Positions 1 through 4,657 of a stretch of DNA of 6,010 nucleotides are shown here, piece after piece. Under the pieces are notes generated by a model that saw only the letters and a program-made list of their open reading frames with translations, was not told where the DNA came from and made no database searches. This DNA is from Actinomycetes bacterium. Lineage in GTDB: Bacteria; Bacillota_I; Bacilli_A; RF39; UBA660. Location of the stretch: contig JAGKUT010000054.1 of assembly GCA_021152765.1 (NCBI GenBank), positions 1 to 6,010 on the forward strand, given 5' to 3'. Both the position numbers and the translations under genes were made by a program. How positions within the stretch are numbered: position 1 is the stretch's first letter; the number at the start of each line of letters is the position of its first letter.

Positions 1-27
1 ATATATATGTAAGATAAAGAAAAGGAA
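1..27 (+). promoter_or_regulatory. Partial promoter-leader module (first copy)
   Basis: The first 27 bases are identical to 2463-2489, where they form the 3' part of a -10 element plus the start of the transcribed leader. A diverged copy starts at 537 and a fourth begins at the right edge (5993 onward). The window therefore probably opens inside a promoter, with its -35 and most of its -10 just outside. The element also carries the GGAAG ribosome-binding site for the gene at 37. The match is direct; the promoter role is inferred from the complete copy at 2436-2464. Confidence 0.6.
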
Positions 28-36
28 GTAAAACAA

Positions 37-180
37 ATGAAAATAGTAGAAATTTACTTGAATGATTTTATTCCTGAGAAACAGCAAGAAATTCTTGAAG
101 CATTTGGCGATGAAATTGGAAATTATGATGTATTTCCTATTGTGACGCTTGAATTTGAGGATAAAGAGGCTAATAATTAA
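37..180 (+). CDS. Small acidic phage-type protein of unknown function
   Basis: A 47-residue ORF that starts ATG 8 bases after a GGAAG ribosome-binding site (24-28) and ends at TAA. The product is acidic, beginning MKIVEIYLNDFIPEKQQEIL and ending in a run of Asp and Glu. A short N-terminal beta strand is followed by a probable helix (about residues 12-25) and a second strand (VFPIVTLEF, about 34-42). Small proteins of this pattern, with a strand-helix plan and a 'DVFP' stretch, occur in Clostridia and their phages, to my recollection without an assigned function. It is the first gene after the left-edge promoter, and the hairpin-rich region at 203-477 follows on the same strand. The start is well supported by the leader shared with 574 and 2463; function is unknown. 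Confidence 0.7.
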   Translation: MKIVEIYLNDFIPEKQQEILEAFGDEIGNYDVFPIVTLEFEDKEANN

Positions 181-202
181 ATTATTTGTCTTTTTATATA
201 AA

Positions 203-477
203 ACTCGTCGGTTTTACGCTATTCCACGTGCGAGTATAAATAAAGCGAGGCAAAACGTCACGGAGTCTTTAAGGTGTTGGCGCGCTGACTCCTAAGTGAA
301 AATTAAAAACGCACGCACATTGGTGGTTTGCTGCTCCATCAATATATAAAAGCGGTACGCGATATGTGGTAGGGACTGGTATAGGGCGAGGTAGCTTCTC
401 GCAAAGCAGGACACCTAATAAAAGATAGCCCTCATGCTGTTGTTATTCAGTCGGACAGCGATCCAATGGTAGGCCAT
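203..477 (+). ncRNA. Candidate structured noncoding RNA
   Basis: Between the stop at 180 and the promoter at 517 there is no ORF with a ribosome-binding site. G+C is about 47% over 241-480 (112 of 240 counted), well above most neighbours. The stretch is dense in short perfect helices: 203-207/231-235, 262-267/287-292 (GGAGTC/GACTCC), 319-326/336-343 (8 bp, one G-U, 9-base loop), 383-386/429-432 enclosing 387-390/398-401, 436-440/455-459 and 466-469/474-477. The loop of the second hairpin (272-278) can also pair with 410-416 as a long-range or pseudoknot contact. High G+C and serial hairpins in an AT-rich phage are typical of phage-encoded structured RNAs. I do not recognise a tRNA, RNase P, tmRNA, group I intron or named riboswitch core. 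The ends are unknown, there is no clear terminator, and the strand is assumed from neighbouring genes. Confidence 0.5.
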
Positions 478-516
478 ATTTAGTTTGAAGATACGGAAAA
501 ATTTTTTCTAAAAAGT

Positions 517-545
517 TTGATAATTTTTAAAATTTAATATATATG
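517..545 (+). promoter_or_regulatory. Sigma70-type promoter for the 574-2413 operon
   Basis: TTGATA at 517-522 is followed after 17 bases by TATATG (540-545). TTTAAT at 533-538 aligns with the TATAAT of the copy at 2459 and is an alternative -10, but no good -35 lies 17 bases before it. The downstream leader (AAATAAAGAAAGGAAG) is nearly the same as at 1-28 and 2463-2489 and contains the ribosome-binding site for the gene at 574. The exact hexamers are less certain than for the promoters at 2436 and 3065. Confidence 0.6.
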
Positions 546-573
546 TAAAATAAAGAAAGGAAGTAAGACAAAA

Positions 574-867
574 ATGAAACTTTGGATTGATGGTGTGCGA
601 CCCGCTCCGTATGGTTATGTATGGGTTAAGGCTATAAACGACGCTATTCTTCAAATAGAAATGCATGAGCAAAATAATATTCCTTTCTTGTTAATTTCCT
701 TAGATCATGAAGCTGGAGATTATGGTTCTCCTGACTACATCAAACTCTTTGATTGGCTTGAAGAGACTGGCCGCAATTATCCTATTCATATCCATAGCAT
801 GAATGTCCTTGGAGTAGAGAATATGAGACGTATTATTGAGCGGAATGGCTGGACGGAGGTAAGATAA
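574..867 (+). CDS. Cyclic-phosphate processing receiver (cREC) protein, copy 1
   Basis: A 97-residue single-domain protein that matches the cREC family, receiver-like (CheY-fold) domains proposed from comparative genomics to act on cyclic phosphate ends in RNA or nucleotide processing. The visible signature is a first strand ending WIDGVRP (residues 4-10), a second motif SLDHEAGDYG (42-51) and the hallmark IHIHSMN (71-77) followed by an amphipathic helix, ENMRRIIE. The family normally has 'LDDxRxP' in the first motif; here the second acidic residue is Gly7, which could weaken metal binding. The paralogue at 3150-3476 keeps both Asp residues. It is the first gene of its operon, with an AAAGGAAG site (556-563) 10 bases before the ATG; the next gene starts one base after its stop. 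The family call is fairly sure; the activity is a family-level prediction that I cannot confirm here. Confidence 0.8.
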   Translation: MKLWIDGVRPAPYGYVWVKAINDAILQIEMHEQNNIPFLLISLDHEAGDYGSPDYIKLFDWLEETGRNYPIHIHSMNVLGVENMRRIIERNGWTEVR

Positions 868-868
868 T

Positions 869-1120
869 ATGTCTACTAATACCTTTTATATTCTTGAGTC
901 CTCTGATGGTAATCGCTTTTTTAGTCATGATAGAGAAAATAATATCTTTGGTTGGAATAAATGTTCTCCTGAATGCGCTGAGAAATTTAGTAGTTATTAT
1001 GACGCCAAAGATTTTGCAAATGATAAGAATTATTATACTGCTCGGTATCCAGAAGAATTCCTTAATTGTAGAATTAGAAAGCTCACTATTACAATAGAAC
1101 TTTCTAATTGCGAAGAATAA
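869..1120 (+). CDS. Hypothetical small protein with four Cys residues
   Basis: An 83-residue protein that I do not recognise. It begins one base after the stop of the cREC gene, with a CGGAGG site (854-859) 9 bases upstream and inside that gene's end, so translation is probably coupled. The N-terminus (TFYILESSDGNRFFSHDREN) looks like a beta hairpin. The middle holds CSPEC (residues 32-36) and a helix with aromatic residues (YYDAKDFAND), and the end is a strand-forming stretch, RIRKLTITIEL. Two further Cys (67 and 81) could join the CxxxC pair, but the spacing is not a convincing zinc site. The plan resembles the many small phage proteins that have a strand, a 'yeeAkdFa'-type helix and a final strand. 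Its function is unknown. A 67-residue reading frame at 894-1097 in another frame is a shadow. Confidence 0.75.
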   Translation: MSTNTFYILESSDGNRFFSHDRENNIFGWNKCSPECAEKFSSYYDAKDFANDKNYYTARYPEEFLNCRIRKLTITIELSNCEE

Positions 1121-1140
1121 TATTTTGGGGTGACTGATTA

Positions 1141-1332
1141 TTGGATAGAATTTCTTTAAGTGAATTAGTAAAGTTTGTGCAATTTGCAGAAGCTTTGTAT
1201 CCTAATGCGGAAGTTGAAAATTTTGGAACCTCATTCCAAGATGGAAAATGTTATCATGCAATATTTCTAAAGTATAATGGAGAAGAAGTTGTATATAAAA
1301 TTCCATGCTATCGGGAGGATGTAAATGAATAA
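1141..1332 (+). CDS. Hypothetical small protein, TTG start
   Basis: A 63-residue protein beginning at TTG. No in-frame ATG occurs early, and the TTG has a good GGGGTGA site (1127-1133) 7 bases upstream, so the start is credible. The sequence opens with a likely helix (ISLSELVKFVQFAEALYPNA, about residues 4-23), then alternates strands and turns (FGTSFQDGKCYHAIFLKYNG, then EEVVYKIP). This gives a helix plus a three-stranded sheet of the kind seen in small phage adaptor or inhibitor proteins, but no family can be named. The last eight bases overlap the start of the next gene (ATGAATAA), so the two are probably translationally coupled. The rarer start codon suggests low expression relative to its neighbours. 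Confidence 0.7.
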   Translation: MDRISLSELVKFVQFAEALYPNAEVENFGTSFQDGKCYHAIFLKYNGEEVVYKIPCYREDVNE

Positions 1333-1867
1333 CATTAAAAAGAGAACTGGTTATATCCCTGAAATTTTTATGAATGGAAGAATCGCTCTTATCCCCGAAG
1401 AAGATTATGACGCCGCAGTTGAAGCTGGAAAAGAGATTTTGGTTTTCTGCGGCGGATGGTCTGGTGGTTATGCAAGAGCATTTGGAGCAAATAGAGTTCC
1501 TGATTATTATAATCTTAATGATGGGAATGATTGCTTTGAATGTTATTCTTATGAAATTAAAGATAAAACTTTCACTTCAGAAGATATGCAGAAATACTAT
1601 CGAGTGATTGTCACTGATGGCATTAAAGTATATATGAAAACTGGTAATTCCGCTACAGATTATTTCGGACATTTCTGTGATTTTGATACAAAATATTCTG
1701 AATATGTGGAAAGGTACAATCCTTATTTTGATGGAAAGAAAGTCTCTAAGGAAGAGTTTGAAGAGCTTCGTCATGAAATTGATGTTGAGAAAACTATTAA
1801 AATGATTCCGGATAATAAGGAAGAACAAGAAAAAATTGCTAAGGTAATTAAAGGGATTTTGCATTAA
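1325..1867 (+). CDS. Hypothetical 180-residue protein
   Basis: This is the largest gene of the 574-2413 operon. It starts ATG four bases after a strong GGGAGGAT site and overlaps the end of the previous gene by eight bases. The protein is soluble, with no signal peptide or membrane helix. Residues 1-35 look like strands around a YIPEIFMNGRIALIPEEDYD segment. A glycine-rich stretch, VFCGGWSGGYARAFG (about 40-54), may form a loop or binding turn. The central part is aromatic and acidic, with Cys residues at DCFECYSYE. The last 45 residues are charged and helical (SKEEFEELRHEIDVEKTIKM and the following EEQEKIAKVIKGIL), perhaps a coiled or regulatory tail. I do not recognise a family. The ORFs at 1374-1607 (plus) and 1577-1864 (minus) are shadows of this gene. 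Confidence 0.8.
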   Translation: MNNIKKRTGYIPEIFMNGRIALIPEEDYDAAVEAGKEILVFCGGWSGGYARAFGANRVPDYYNLNDGNDCFECYSYEIKDKTFTSEDMQKYYRVIVTDGIKVYMKTGNSATDYFGHFCDFDTKYSEYVERYNPYFDGKKVSKEEFEELRHEIDVEKTIKMIPDNKEEQEKIAKVIKGILH

Positions 1868-1880
1868 GGGGTAATATAAA

Positions 1881-2078
1881 ATGAGAAGACGTAATATGGA
1901 AGAGAATTGTCGTTTTGCAGAATATCTTGCTTCTGCTATTGATAAGACAGAACTAGCTATTAGTAATATCTTTTATCCTGATTATCCTGATATAAATAAA
2001 GAAGTAATTGAAAAAATTCAAACTGCTTGTAATATTCTGGACGACGTTTTTAATAATATGGATATTTTTAAACCTTAA
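1881..2078 (+). CDS. Hypothetical small helical protein
   Basis: A 65-residue protein with an AAGGGGT ribosome-binding site (1866-1872) that overlaps the stop of the previous gene, 8 bases before the ATG. A second ATG at 1896 (MEENCR) would give a 60-residue form, but it lacks its own site, so the first start is preferred. The product looks all-helical: one helix around FAEYLASAIDKTELAISNIF (residues 12-31), a proline-containing turn (YPDYPDINK) and a second helix (EVIEKIQTACNILDDVFNNM). This suggests a two-helix hairpin. It resembles small phage proteins of unknown role; I cannot assign a function. It belongs to the same transcription unit as the gene at 2103. Confidence 0.7.
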   Translation: MRRRNMEENCRFAEYLASAIDKTELAISNIFYPDYPDINKEVIEKIQTACNILDDVFNNMDIFKP

Positions 2079-2102
2079 AATATTCTGATTGGGGTATTAA
2101 AG

Positions 2103-2327
2103 ATGAAAGTGATTAGAGGACGAGAAGTAGTTAATCTCAGTGATATTAAAGTCGCTGAATGTTTTATAGTAGATAATTTCAATGAAATTTATATGAAAAT
2201 AAAAGCTTTTGAATGTTCAGAGGGTTATTCGCTTAATGCAGTGAACATTGATACTGGAAACCTTTATGGGTTTAATGATATGGTTAAAGTAACTCCTATC
2301 AATTGTGAAATGTATATTTGTAAGTGA
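2103..2327 (+). CDS. Small beta-rich phage protein of unknown function
   Basis: A 74-residue protein with a GGGGT ribosome-binding site (2091-2095) 7 bases before its ATG. It follows a plan common in small proteins of Firmicutes phages: a basic start, a strand pair around CFIVDNFNEIYMKIK, a segment YSLNAVNIDTGNLYGFND (residues 41-58, 'VNldTGnlygF') and a closing VTPINCEMYI strand. I recall the family as an uncharacterised beta-barrel-like fold that is often present in several copies per phage; that is pattern memory, not a search. It ends at TGA, one of only two TGA stops in the window. A short ORF starts two bases after this stop. It is the last sizeable gene before the next promoter. Confidence 0.7.
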   Translation: MKVIRGREVVNLSDIKVAECFIVDNFNEIYMKIKAFECSEGYSLNAVNIDTGNLYGFNDMVKVTPINCEMYICK

Positions 2328-2329
2328 GC

Positions 2330-2413
2330 ATGATTAAGTCCAGATGTTTTATTCTTAAGACGGGTGAAGATCAGCATATAATAAAATTAAAAAAATTTGT
2401 TCATAATCGTTAA
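2330..2413 (+). CDS. Possible 27-residue peptide ORF
   Basis: A short ORF begins two bases after the preceding stop, an operon-like spacing, and runs to TAA at 2411-2413. The product is basic and strand-helix-like (MIKSRCFILKTGEDQHIIKL, then KKFVHNR). The ribosome-binding site is weak (GTGAG just upstream, overlapping the previous stop), so translation would rely on coupling. The protein-like composition and placement argue for a real micro-gene or the remnant of a longer small gene. The short length and the very AT-rich DNA after it argue for caution. The run of T after 2416 could help end transcription, but I see no GC stem in front of it. Confidence 0.35.
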   Translation: MIKSRCFILKTGEDQHIIKLKKFVHNR

Positions 2414-2435
2414 AAATTTTTTTTAAAAAAAAAAT

Positions 2436-2464
2436 TTGAAATTTTACAAAAAATATTATATAAT
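2436..2464 (+). promoter_or_regulatory. Strong sigma70-type promoter
   Basis: TTGAAA (2436-2441), a 17-base spacer and a perfect TATAAT (2459-2464). Upstream of it, 2411-2437 is almost pure A and T tracts, which could act as an UP element or a curved region. The first transcribed bases are the 27-base module shared with the left edge of the window. Transcription would enter the folded leader at 2493-2573 and the gene at 2646. Confidence 0.85.
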
Positions 2465-2492
2465 ATATATGTAAGATAAAGAAAAGGAAATG

Positions 2493-2573
2493 GCAGTATC
2501 CGGCCCCGAGAAAAATGATAGTGGAGTGAAGTGATAAGCGGTCACTGCTAGACACTCCCGCTAAACAACTCGG
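2493..2573 (+). promoter_or_regulatory. Structured 5' leader with nested stems and possible pseudoknot
   Basis: The leader between the promoter and the gene at 2646 is about 170 bases long and folds readily. CCGAG (2506-2510) pairs with CTCGG (2569-2573). Inside, GGAGTG (2523-2528) pairs with CACTCC (2553-2558), and inside that AGTGA (2530-2534) pairs with TCACT (2542-2546), leaving the loop TAAGCGG. AGCG of that loop (2537-2540) can pair with CGCT at 2559-2562, just 3' of the middle stem, making a compact pseudoknot. An alternative helix GCAGT (2493-2497) with ACTGC (2544-2548) would compete with the inner hairpin, as expected for a switch. No known riboswitch class is recognised. It may regulate translation, protect the RNA 5' end, or be a small RNA in its own right. 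Confidence 0.55.
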
Positions 2574-2645
2574 TTAAAGAAATAGTTAAGAGCAAAAATA
2601 AAAAACCTAAGTGTGTGCGAAATACTTTTTTATGAGGTGGCTATT

Positions 2646-3020
2646 ATGGCTAATAAGATTACCGAACGCGAGATTTACAATTCTATCCTGAATGGCACTG
2701 TTGATCAGGCTGTCCTCTGCGATTTTGCGGAGAAGAAGCTGGCCCAGCTGGATAAGCGGAACGCTTCCGCACAGCGGCGTGCGGCTGCGAAGCGTGCTGA
2801 GGGTAATGCGATTACCGAAGAAATCTTTGGTATTCTGTCCACCGAGCGCATGACTCGTGAGCAGGTTGCTCAGGCATACGGCTCCGAGCTGTCTGTTGCT
2901 AAGGTTGGTTCTCGTTTGAATCAGCTGGTCGAGGCTGGCCGGGTCCAGAAGGAAACCATTAAGGTGGCTAATGCCGAAGGTAGGATGGTTAATAAGGTCG
3001 CTTACTTCGTAGCTGAGTAA
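2646..3020 (+). CDS. Small basic phage protein with probable C-terminal winged helix
   Basis: A 124-residue protein starting at ATG with a GAGGTGG site (2634-2640). A GTG 33 bases upstream would extend the frame, but it lacks a site and adds an unlikely MCEILFYEVAI leader. Residues 1-40 form helices (TEREIYNSILNG, LCDFAEKKLAQLDKR). A lysine/arginine/alanine-rich linker follows (SAQRRAAAKRAEGN, 41-54). Residues about 55-124 look like a winged helix: ITEEIFGIL, MTREQVAQAYG and VAKVGSRLNQLVEAGRVQKE, then a closing hairpin MVNKVAYFVAE. The same plan recurs in small uncharacterised proteins of Firmicutes phages, so DNA binding is likely but inferred. G+C is about 53% over 2641-3020 (200 of 380), far above its neighbours, with CTG, CAG, GAG and GCT codons, as in strongly expressed genes. 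It has its own promoter, leader and terminator. Confidence 0.85.
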   Translation: MANKITEREIYNSILNGTVDQAVLCDFAEKKLAQLDKRNASAQRRAAAKRAEGNAITEEIFGILSTERMTREQVAQAYGSELSVAKVGSRLNQLVEAGRVQKETIKVANAEGRMVNKVAYFVAE

Positions 3021-3033
3021 GGACTCGATAATA

Positions 3034-3063
3034 CCCCGAAGTTCAATACTTCGGGGATTTTTT
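3034..3063 (+). terminator. Intrinsic terminator after the 2646 gene
   Basis: CCCCGAAGT (3034-3042) and ACTTCGGGG (3048-3056) form a perfect 9-bp stem with a 5-base loop, followed by A and six T (3058-3063). It lies 13 bases after the stop codon and closes a single-gene unit. The next promoter's -35 starts immediately after it. Confidence 0.95.
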
Positions 3064-3064
3064 A

Positions 3065-3093
3065 TTGACTTTTTTTAAAATATATGATATAAT
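3065..3093 (+). promoter_or_regulatory. Extended -10 promoter for the 3150-4609 operon
   Basis: TTGACT (3065-3070), a 17-base spacer and TATAAT (3088-3093), with TG at 3085-3086 one base before the -10, which makes an extended -10. This is the best promoter in the window. The leader to 3149 carries GAGGAG (3136-3141) as the ribosome-binding site of the first gene. It sits directly after the terminator at 3034-3063. Confidence 0.85.
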
Positions 3094-3149
3094 TATTATA
3101 GAAAAATAAAGAGAGGTAATTATTATTTTGAAAATGAGGAGTAATAAAT

Positions 3150-3476
3150 ATGATTTATATTTATTTAGATGATATTCGGAAGCCTAATTATGGATGCGTT
3201 CAATTCCATACTGTAAATGATGCTATGGGATATATTCGTCGTATGTATAGGATGGGTAATACCGACTTTTATCTTGATCTTGATAATGACGCCGGCGATT
3301 ATGCTAATCAAGGCGGAGACTATATCAATATTCTCAAAAATCTTGAAAGTATGCGCCATAGTGGATATATTAAACATATGAATGTAGATATCCATATTCA
3401 TAGTATGAATGTTGTTGCTGTTCAAAATATGCGCGCCATTATTAAAGCTAATCATACTTGGATGAAAGAGGTCTAA
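3150..3476 (+). CDS. Cyclic-phosphate processing receiver (cREC) protein, copy 2
   Basis: A 108-residue paralogue of the gene at 574-867. It shows the full family pattern: YLDDIRKP (residues 5-12) with both acidic residues, DLDNDAGDY (43-51) in place of the first copy's SLDHEAGDY, and the hallmark IHIHSMN (81-87) followed by VVAVQNMRAII. Relative to copy 1 it has insertions in the middle (around NQGGDYINILKNLESMRH) and Asn where copy 1 has the conserved His of the LDH motif. cREC domains have a receiver fold without evidence of phosphorelay use, and are predicted to process cyclic phosphates in RNA-repair or nucleotide-signalling contexts. It is the first gene of its operon; GAGGAG lies 8 bases before the ATG. 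The minus-strand frame at 3165-3455 is its shadow. Confidence 0.82.
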   Translation: MIYIYLDDIRKPNYGCVQFHTVNDAMGYIRRMYRMGNTDFYLDLDNDAGDYANQGGDYINILKNLESMRHSGYIKHMNVDIHIHSMNVVAVQNMRAIIKANHTWMKEV

Positions 3477-3477
3477 T

Positions 3478-3633
3478 ATGGTAATTTGTTCTCATTGTAA
3501 TGAAATTATTCTTTCTTTAACTGTGCTTCGGCATAATACTGCTAATCACCCAGTAGAACAGGAAATAATGCCAAAGTATTGCCCTTTCTGTGCCAGTCTT
3601 ATTATTTTGGACGATATTCCAATTAAAGAGTAA
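3478..3633 (+). CDS. Mini zinc-ribbon protein
   Basis: A 51-residue protein that starts one base after the cREC stop, with AAGAGGT about six bases before the ATG. It contains two CxxC knuckles: CSHC (residues 4-7) and CPFC (39-42), about 31 residues apart. This is the standard four-Cys zinc-ribbon layout, and the protein is little more than that domain. A short strand pair is expected around the first knuckle (MVICSHCNEIILSLTVLRHN) and a hydrophobic tail (ASLIILDDIPIKE) follows the second. Such free-standing ribbons in phages may bind nucleic acid or protein partners; nothing here distinguishes them. It lies between the cREC gene and the two small acidic proteins, on one transcript. Confidence 0.78.
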   Translation: MVICSHCNEIILSLTVLRHNTANHPVEQEIMPKYCPFCASLIILDDIPIKE

Positions 3634-3666
3634 AGTTAAATAATATTAGAGAAAGGACTAGTTTAA

Positions 3667-3921
3667 ATGTATATTCTTTATAAACTTCAACCTCGCGCAG
3701 AAACAACTGATACCATTCTTTTATTTGCCGCGAAAGATCGTAACTCTCTTGAAGAAATTTTATTGTCTATATATGATGAACTTATAGATAAAGAGATGAA
3801 ATGGGCAGAAACAGAACTTTATATGAATGAAGAGACTGTTAATATTGATAGTCTCCGTGAATGGTGTAGTAATCGTTTGAAATCATATGGCATTGTATGG
3901 GTGCCAGAATTGGAGGATTAA
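3667..3921 (+). CDS. Hypothetical small acidic protein
   Basis: An 84-residue protein with a GAAAGGA ribosome-binding site (3651-3657) 9 bases before the ATG. It opens with a strand (MYILYKL), then LLFAAKDRNSLEEILLSIYD, a strand-to-helix step like the 'f.skeeAeeil' pattern common in small phage proteins. A charged helix with Trp residues follows (KEMKWAETELYM, LREWCSNRL), and the protein ends in a strand (YGIVWVPEL). The overall plan is shared with the next gene: a similar opening strand, an acidic helix, a Trp-containing helix near residue 66 and a final beta strand. The two may be diverged duplicates, although residue identity is low by eye. The next gene begins directly after this stop. 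Function unknown. Confidence 0.75.
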   Translation: MYILYKLQPRAETTDTILLFAAKDRNSLEEILLSIYDELIDKEMKWAETELYMNEETVNIDSLREWCSNRLKSYGIVWVPELED

Positions 3922-4164
3922 ATGAAAACTGTTTATGTTATGTGGAATTATGATGGCGATGAAGTAATGTTTGCGTCAGAAGATAAAGAACTTGTTCAAG
4001 AAATGATGTATGATTTCTTTATTGATGACGCTTTGGAAGCTTTTGGATGGGAGTATCACGAAAGAGATTATAAATCTCCTGCTCCTATTAGCCAGTTTAT
4101 TGAGGACACTCTTGATTGGTATCGTGATTATGTGACAATTCTTGAAATCCCTGTAATAAATTAA
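3922..4164 (+). CDS. Hypothetical small acidic protein, possible relative of its neighbour
   Basis: An 80-residue protein whose ATG immediately follows the TAA of the previous gene; GGAGG (3912-3916) lies inside that gene's end, so the pair is translationally coupled. The protein is strongly acidic: KTVYVMWNYDGDEVMFASED forms a strand-turn-strand opening, then a helix ELVQEMMYDFFIDDALEAFG, a linker with YHERDYKSPAP, a second helix ISQFIEDTLDWYRD and a final strand YVTILEIPV. High charge and small size are compatible with a phage inhibitor or DNA mimic, but that is speculation. No family is recognised. The minus-strand frame at 3976-4185 is a shadow. A strong hairpin begins nine bases after the stop. 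Confidence 0.75.
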   Translation: MKTVYVMWNYDGDEVMFASEDKELVQEMMYDFFIDDALEAFGWEYHERDYKSPAPISQFIEDTLDWYRDYVTILEIPVIN

Positions 4165-4172
4165 AAAGGAAA

Positions 4173-4220
4173 TGCGCTTTACCAAATTTTACCAACTTTT
4201 CCATTTTTTGGTAAAGCGCA
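4173..4220 (+). promoter_or_regulatory. Perfect 14-bp intergenic stem-loop with alternative pairing
   Basis: TGCGCTTTACCAAA (4173-4186) pairs perfectly with TTTGGTAAAGCGCA (4207-4220) around a 20-base loop. The loop itself contains a second copy of the TTTACCAA arm (4188-4195), so the 3' arm can form either a long or a short stem. There is no T run after it, so it is not a normal terminator. It ends 7 bases before the AGGAGA site of the next gene. It could be an RNA processing or stability element, or the binding site of a protein. The ATG at 4172 lies inside the stem and is not considered a start. Confidence 0.7.
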
Positions 4221-4237
4221 GCTTTATAGGAGAAAAA

Positions 4238-4609
4238 ATGACAATTCTTAATGAAACAACTGAACTTATTCAAAAAGGAAGCGCTTGGGGACTTGATTTA
4301 AGTTCTGATAAATGTTGGGCTTTACTAATGCTTGGATCAGCTATATTTGCGCTTTCTATTTGGGTATTATTTAATAGTTTGCGAGAAAAAATTGGCTTCA
4401 AAATCTTTTGTATATGTATGGCTATTTTTGGAATTTGTTCAATAACGATGGCATTTCATACTAAACCTATTTATGAAGAAGTAAAACAATATGAAGCAAC
4501 TATTAATTCATCCACTTCATTTTATACAATTTATGATAATTATGATATTATAGAACAACGTGGAGATATTTTTGTTTTGCGTGATAAAGATTAGGAGAAC
4601 AATAATTAA
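4238..4609 (+). CDS. Small two-helix membrane protein with amber-dependent end
   Basis: It starts at ATG 4238, five bases after AGGAGA (4228-4233). The upstream in-frame ATG at 4172 would translate through a hairpin and has a worse context. The protein has two hydrophobic segments, WALLMLGSAIFALSIWVLFN (about residues 27-46) and FKIFCICMAIFGICSITMAF (about 54-73), so both ends are on the same side. A soluble tail follows (EATINSSTSFYTIYDNYDII, then EQRGDIFVLRDKD). This tail pattern recurs in small proteins of Clostridia and their phages, to my recollection without a known function. In the standard code it stops at TAG 4592-4594 after 118 residues. If TAG is Gln, as in the next two genes, it gains Gln-Glu-Asn-Asn-Asn and stops at TAA 4607-4609, inside the terminator stem-loop. 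Confidence 0.75.
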
Positions 4610-4625
4610 TTGTTCTCCTAGTTTT
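4592..4625 (+). terminator. Intrinsic terminator of the 3150-4609 operon
   Basis: TAGGAGAACAAT (4592-4603) and ATTGTTCTCCTA (4609-4620) form a perfect 12-bp stem with a 5-base loop, followed by GTTTT. The 5' arm starts exactly at the TAG codon of the membrane-protein gene, so reading that TAG as an amino acid would bring ribosomes into the stem-loop. The T run is short, so termination may be partial; a second stronger stem follows at 4658. Confidence 0.8.
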
Positions 4626-4641
4626 GCGGACACGCCCGCAA
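4624..4641 (+). other. Small GC hairpin between terminators
   Basis: TTGCGG (4624-4629) and CCGCAA (4636-4641) make a 6-bp stem with a 6-base loop directly after the terminator at 4592-4625. It is followed by AACATC, an A run and a T run, so it may add to termination. It is too small to assign alone. Confidence 0.4.
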
Positions 4642-4657
4642 CATCAAAAAATTTTTT

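Noticed and set aside
185..442. A minus-strand frame free of TAA, TGA and TAG for 86 codons.
   Set aside because: It lacks an ATG start and a ribosome-binding site, and opposes every other gene; open frames of this size are not surprising in GC-richer DNA.
203..480. A tRNA, tmRNA or RNase P RNA in the GC-rich gap, including a suppressor tRNA with anticodon CUA.
   Set aside because: No T-arm with a TTC-A/G loop, no seven-base acceptor pairing and no CCA-like end could be found.
364..537. A frame beginning ATG 364 that is open to TAA if three TAG codons are read as Gln, with a rather protein-like translation.
   Set aside because: It has no ribosome-binding site, overlaps several stable hairpins, and its end runs into the promoter at 517. 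Its codons are unlike those of neighbours. A protein search with TAG as Gln would settle it.
2613..2645. An 11-codon N-terminal extension of the gene at 2646 from a GTG.
   Set aside because: The ATG at 2646 has a GAGGTGG site at the right distance, and homologous small proteins start with a short polar stretch like MANKITERE.
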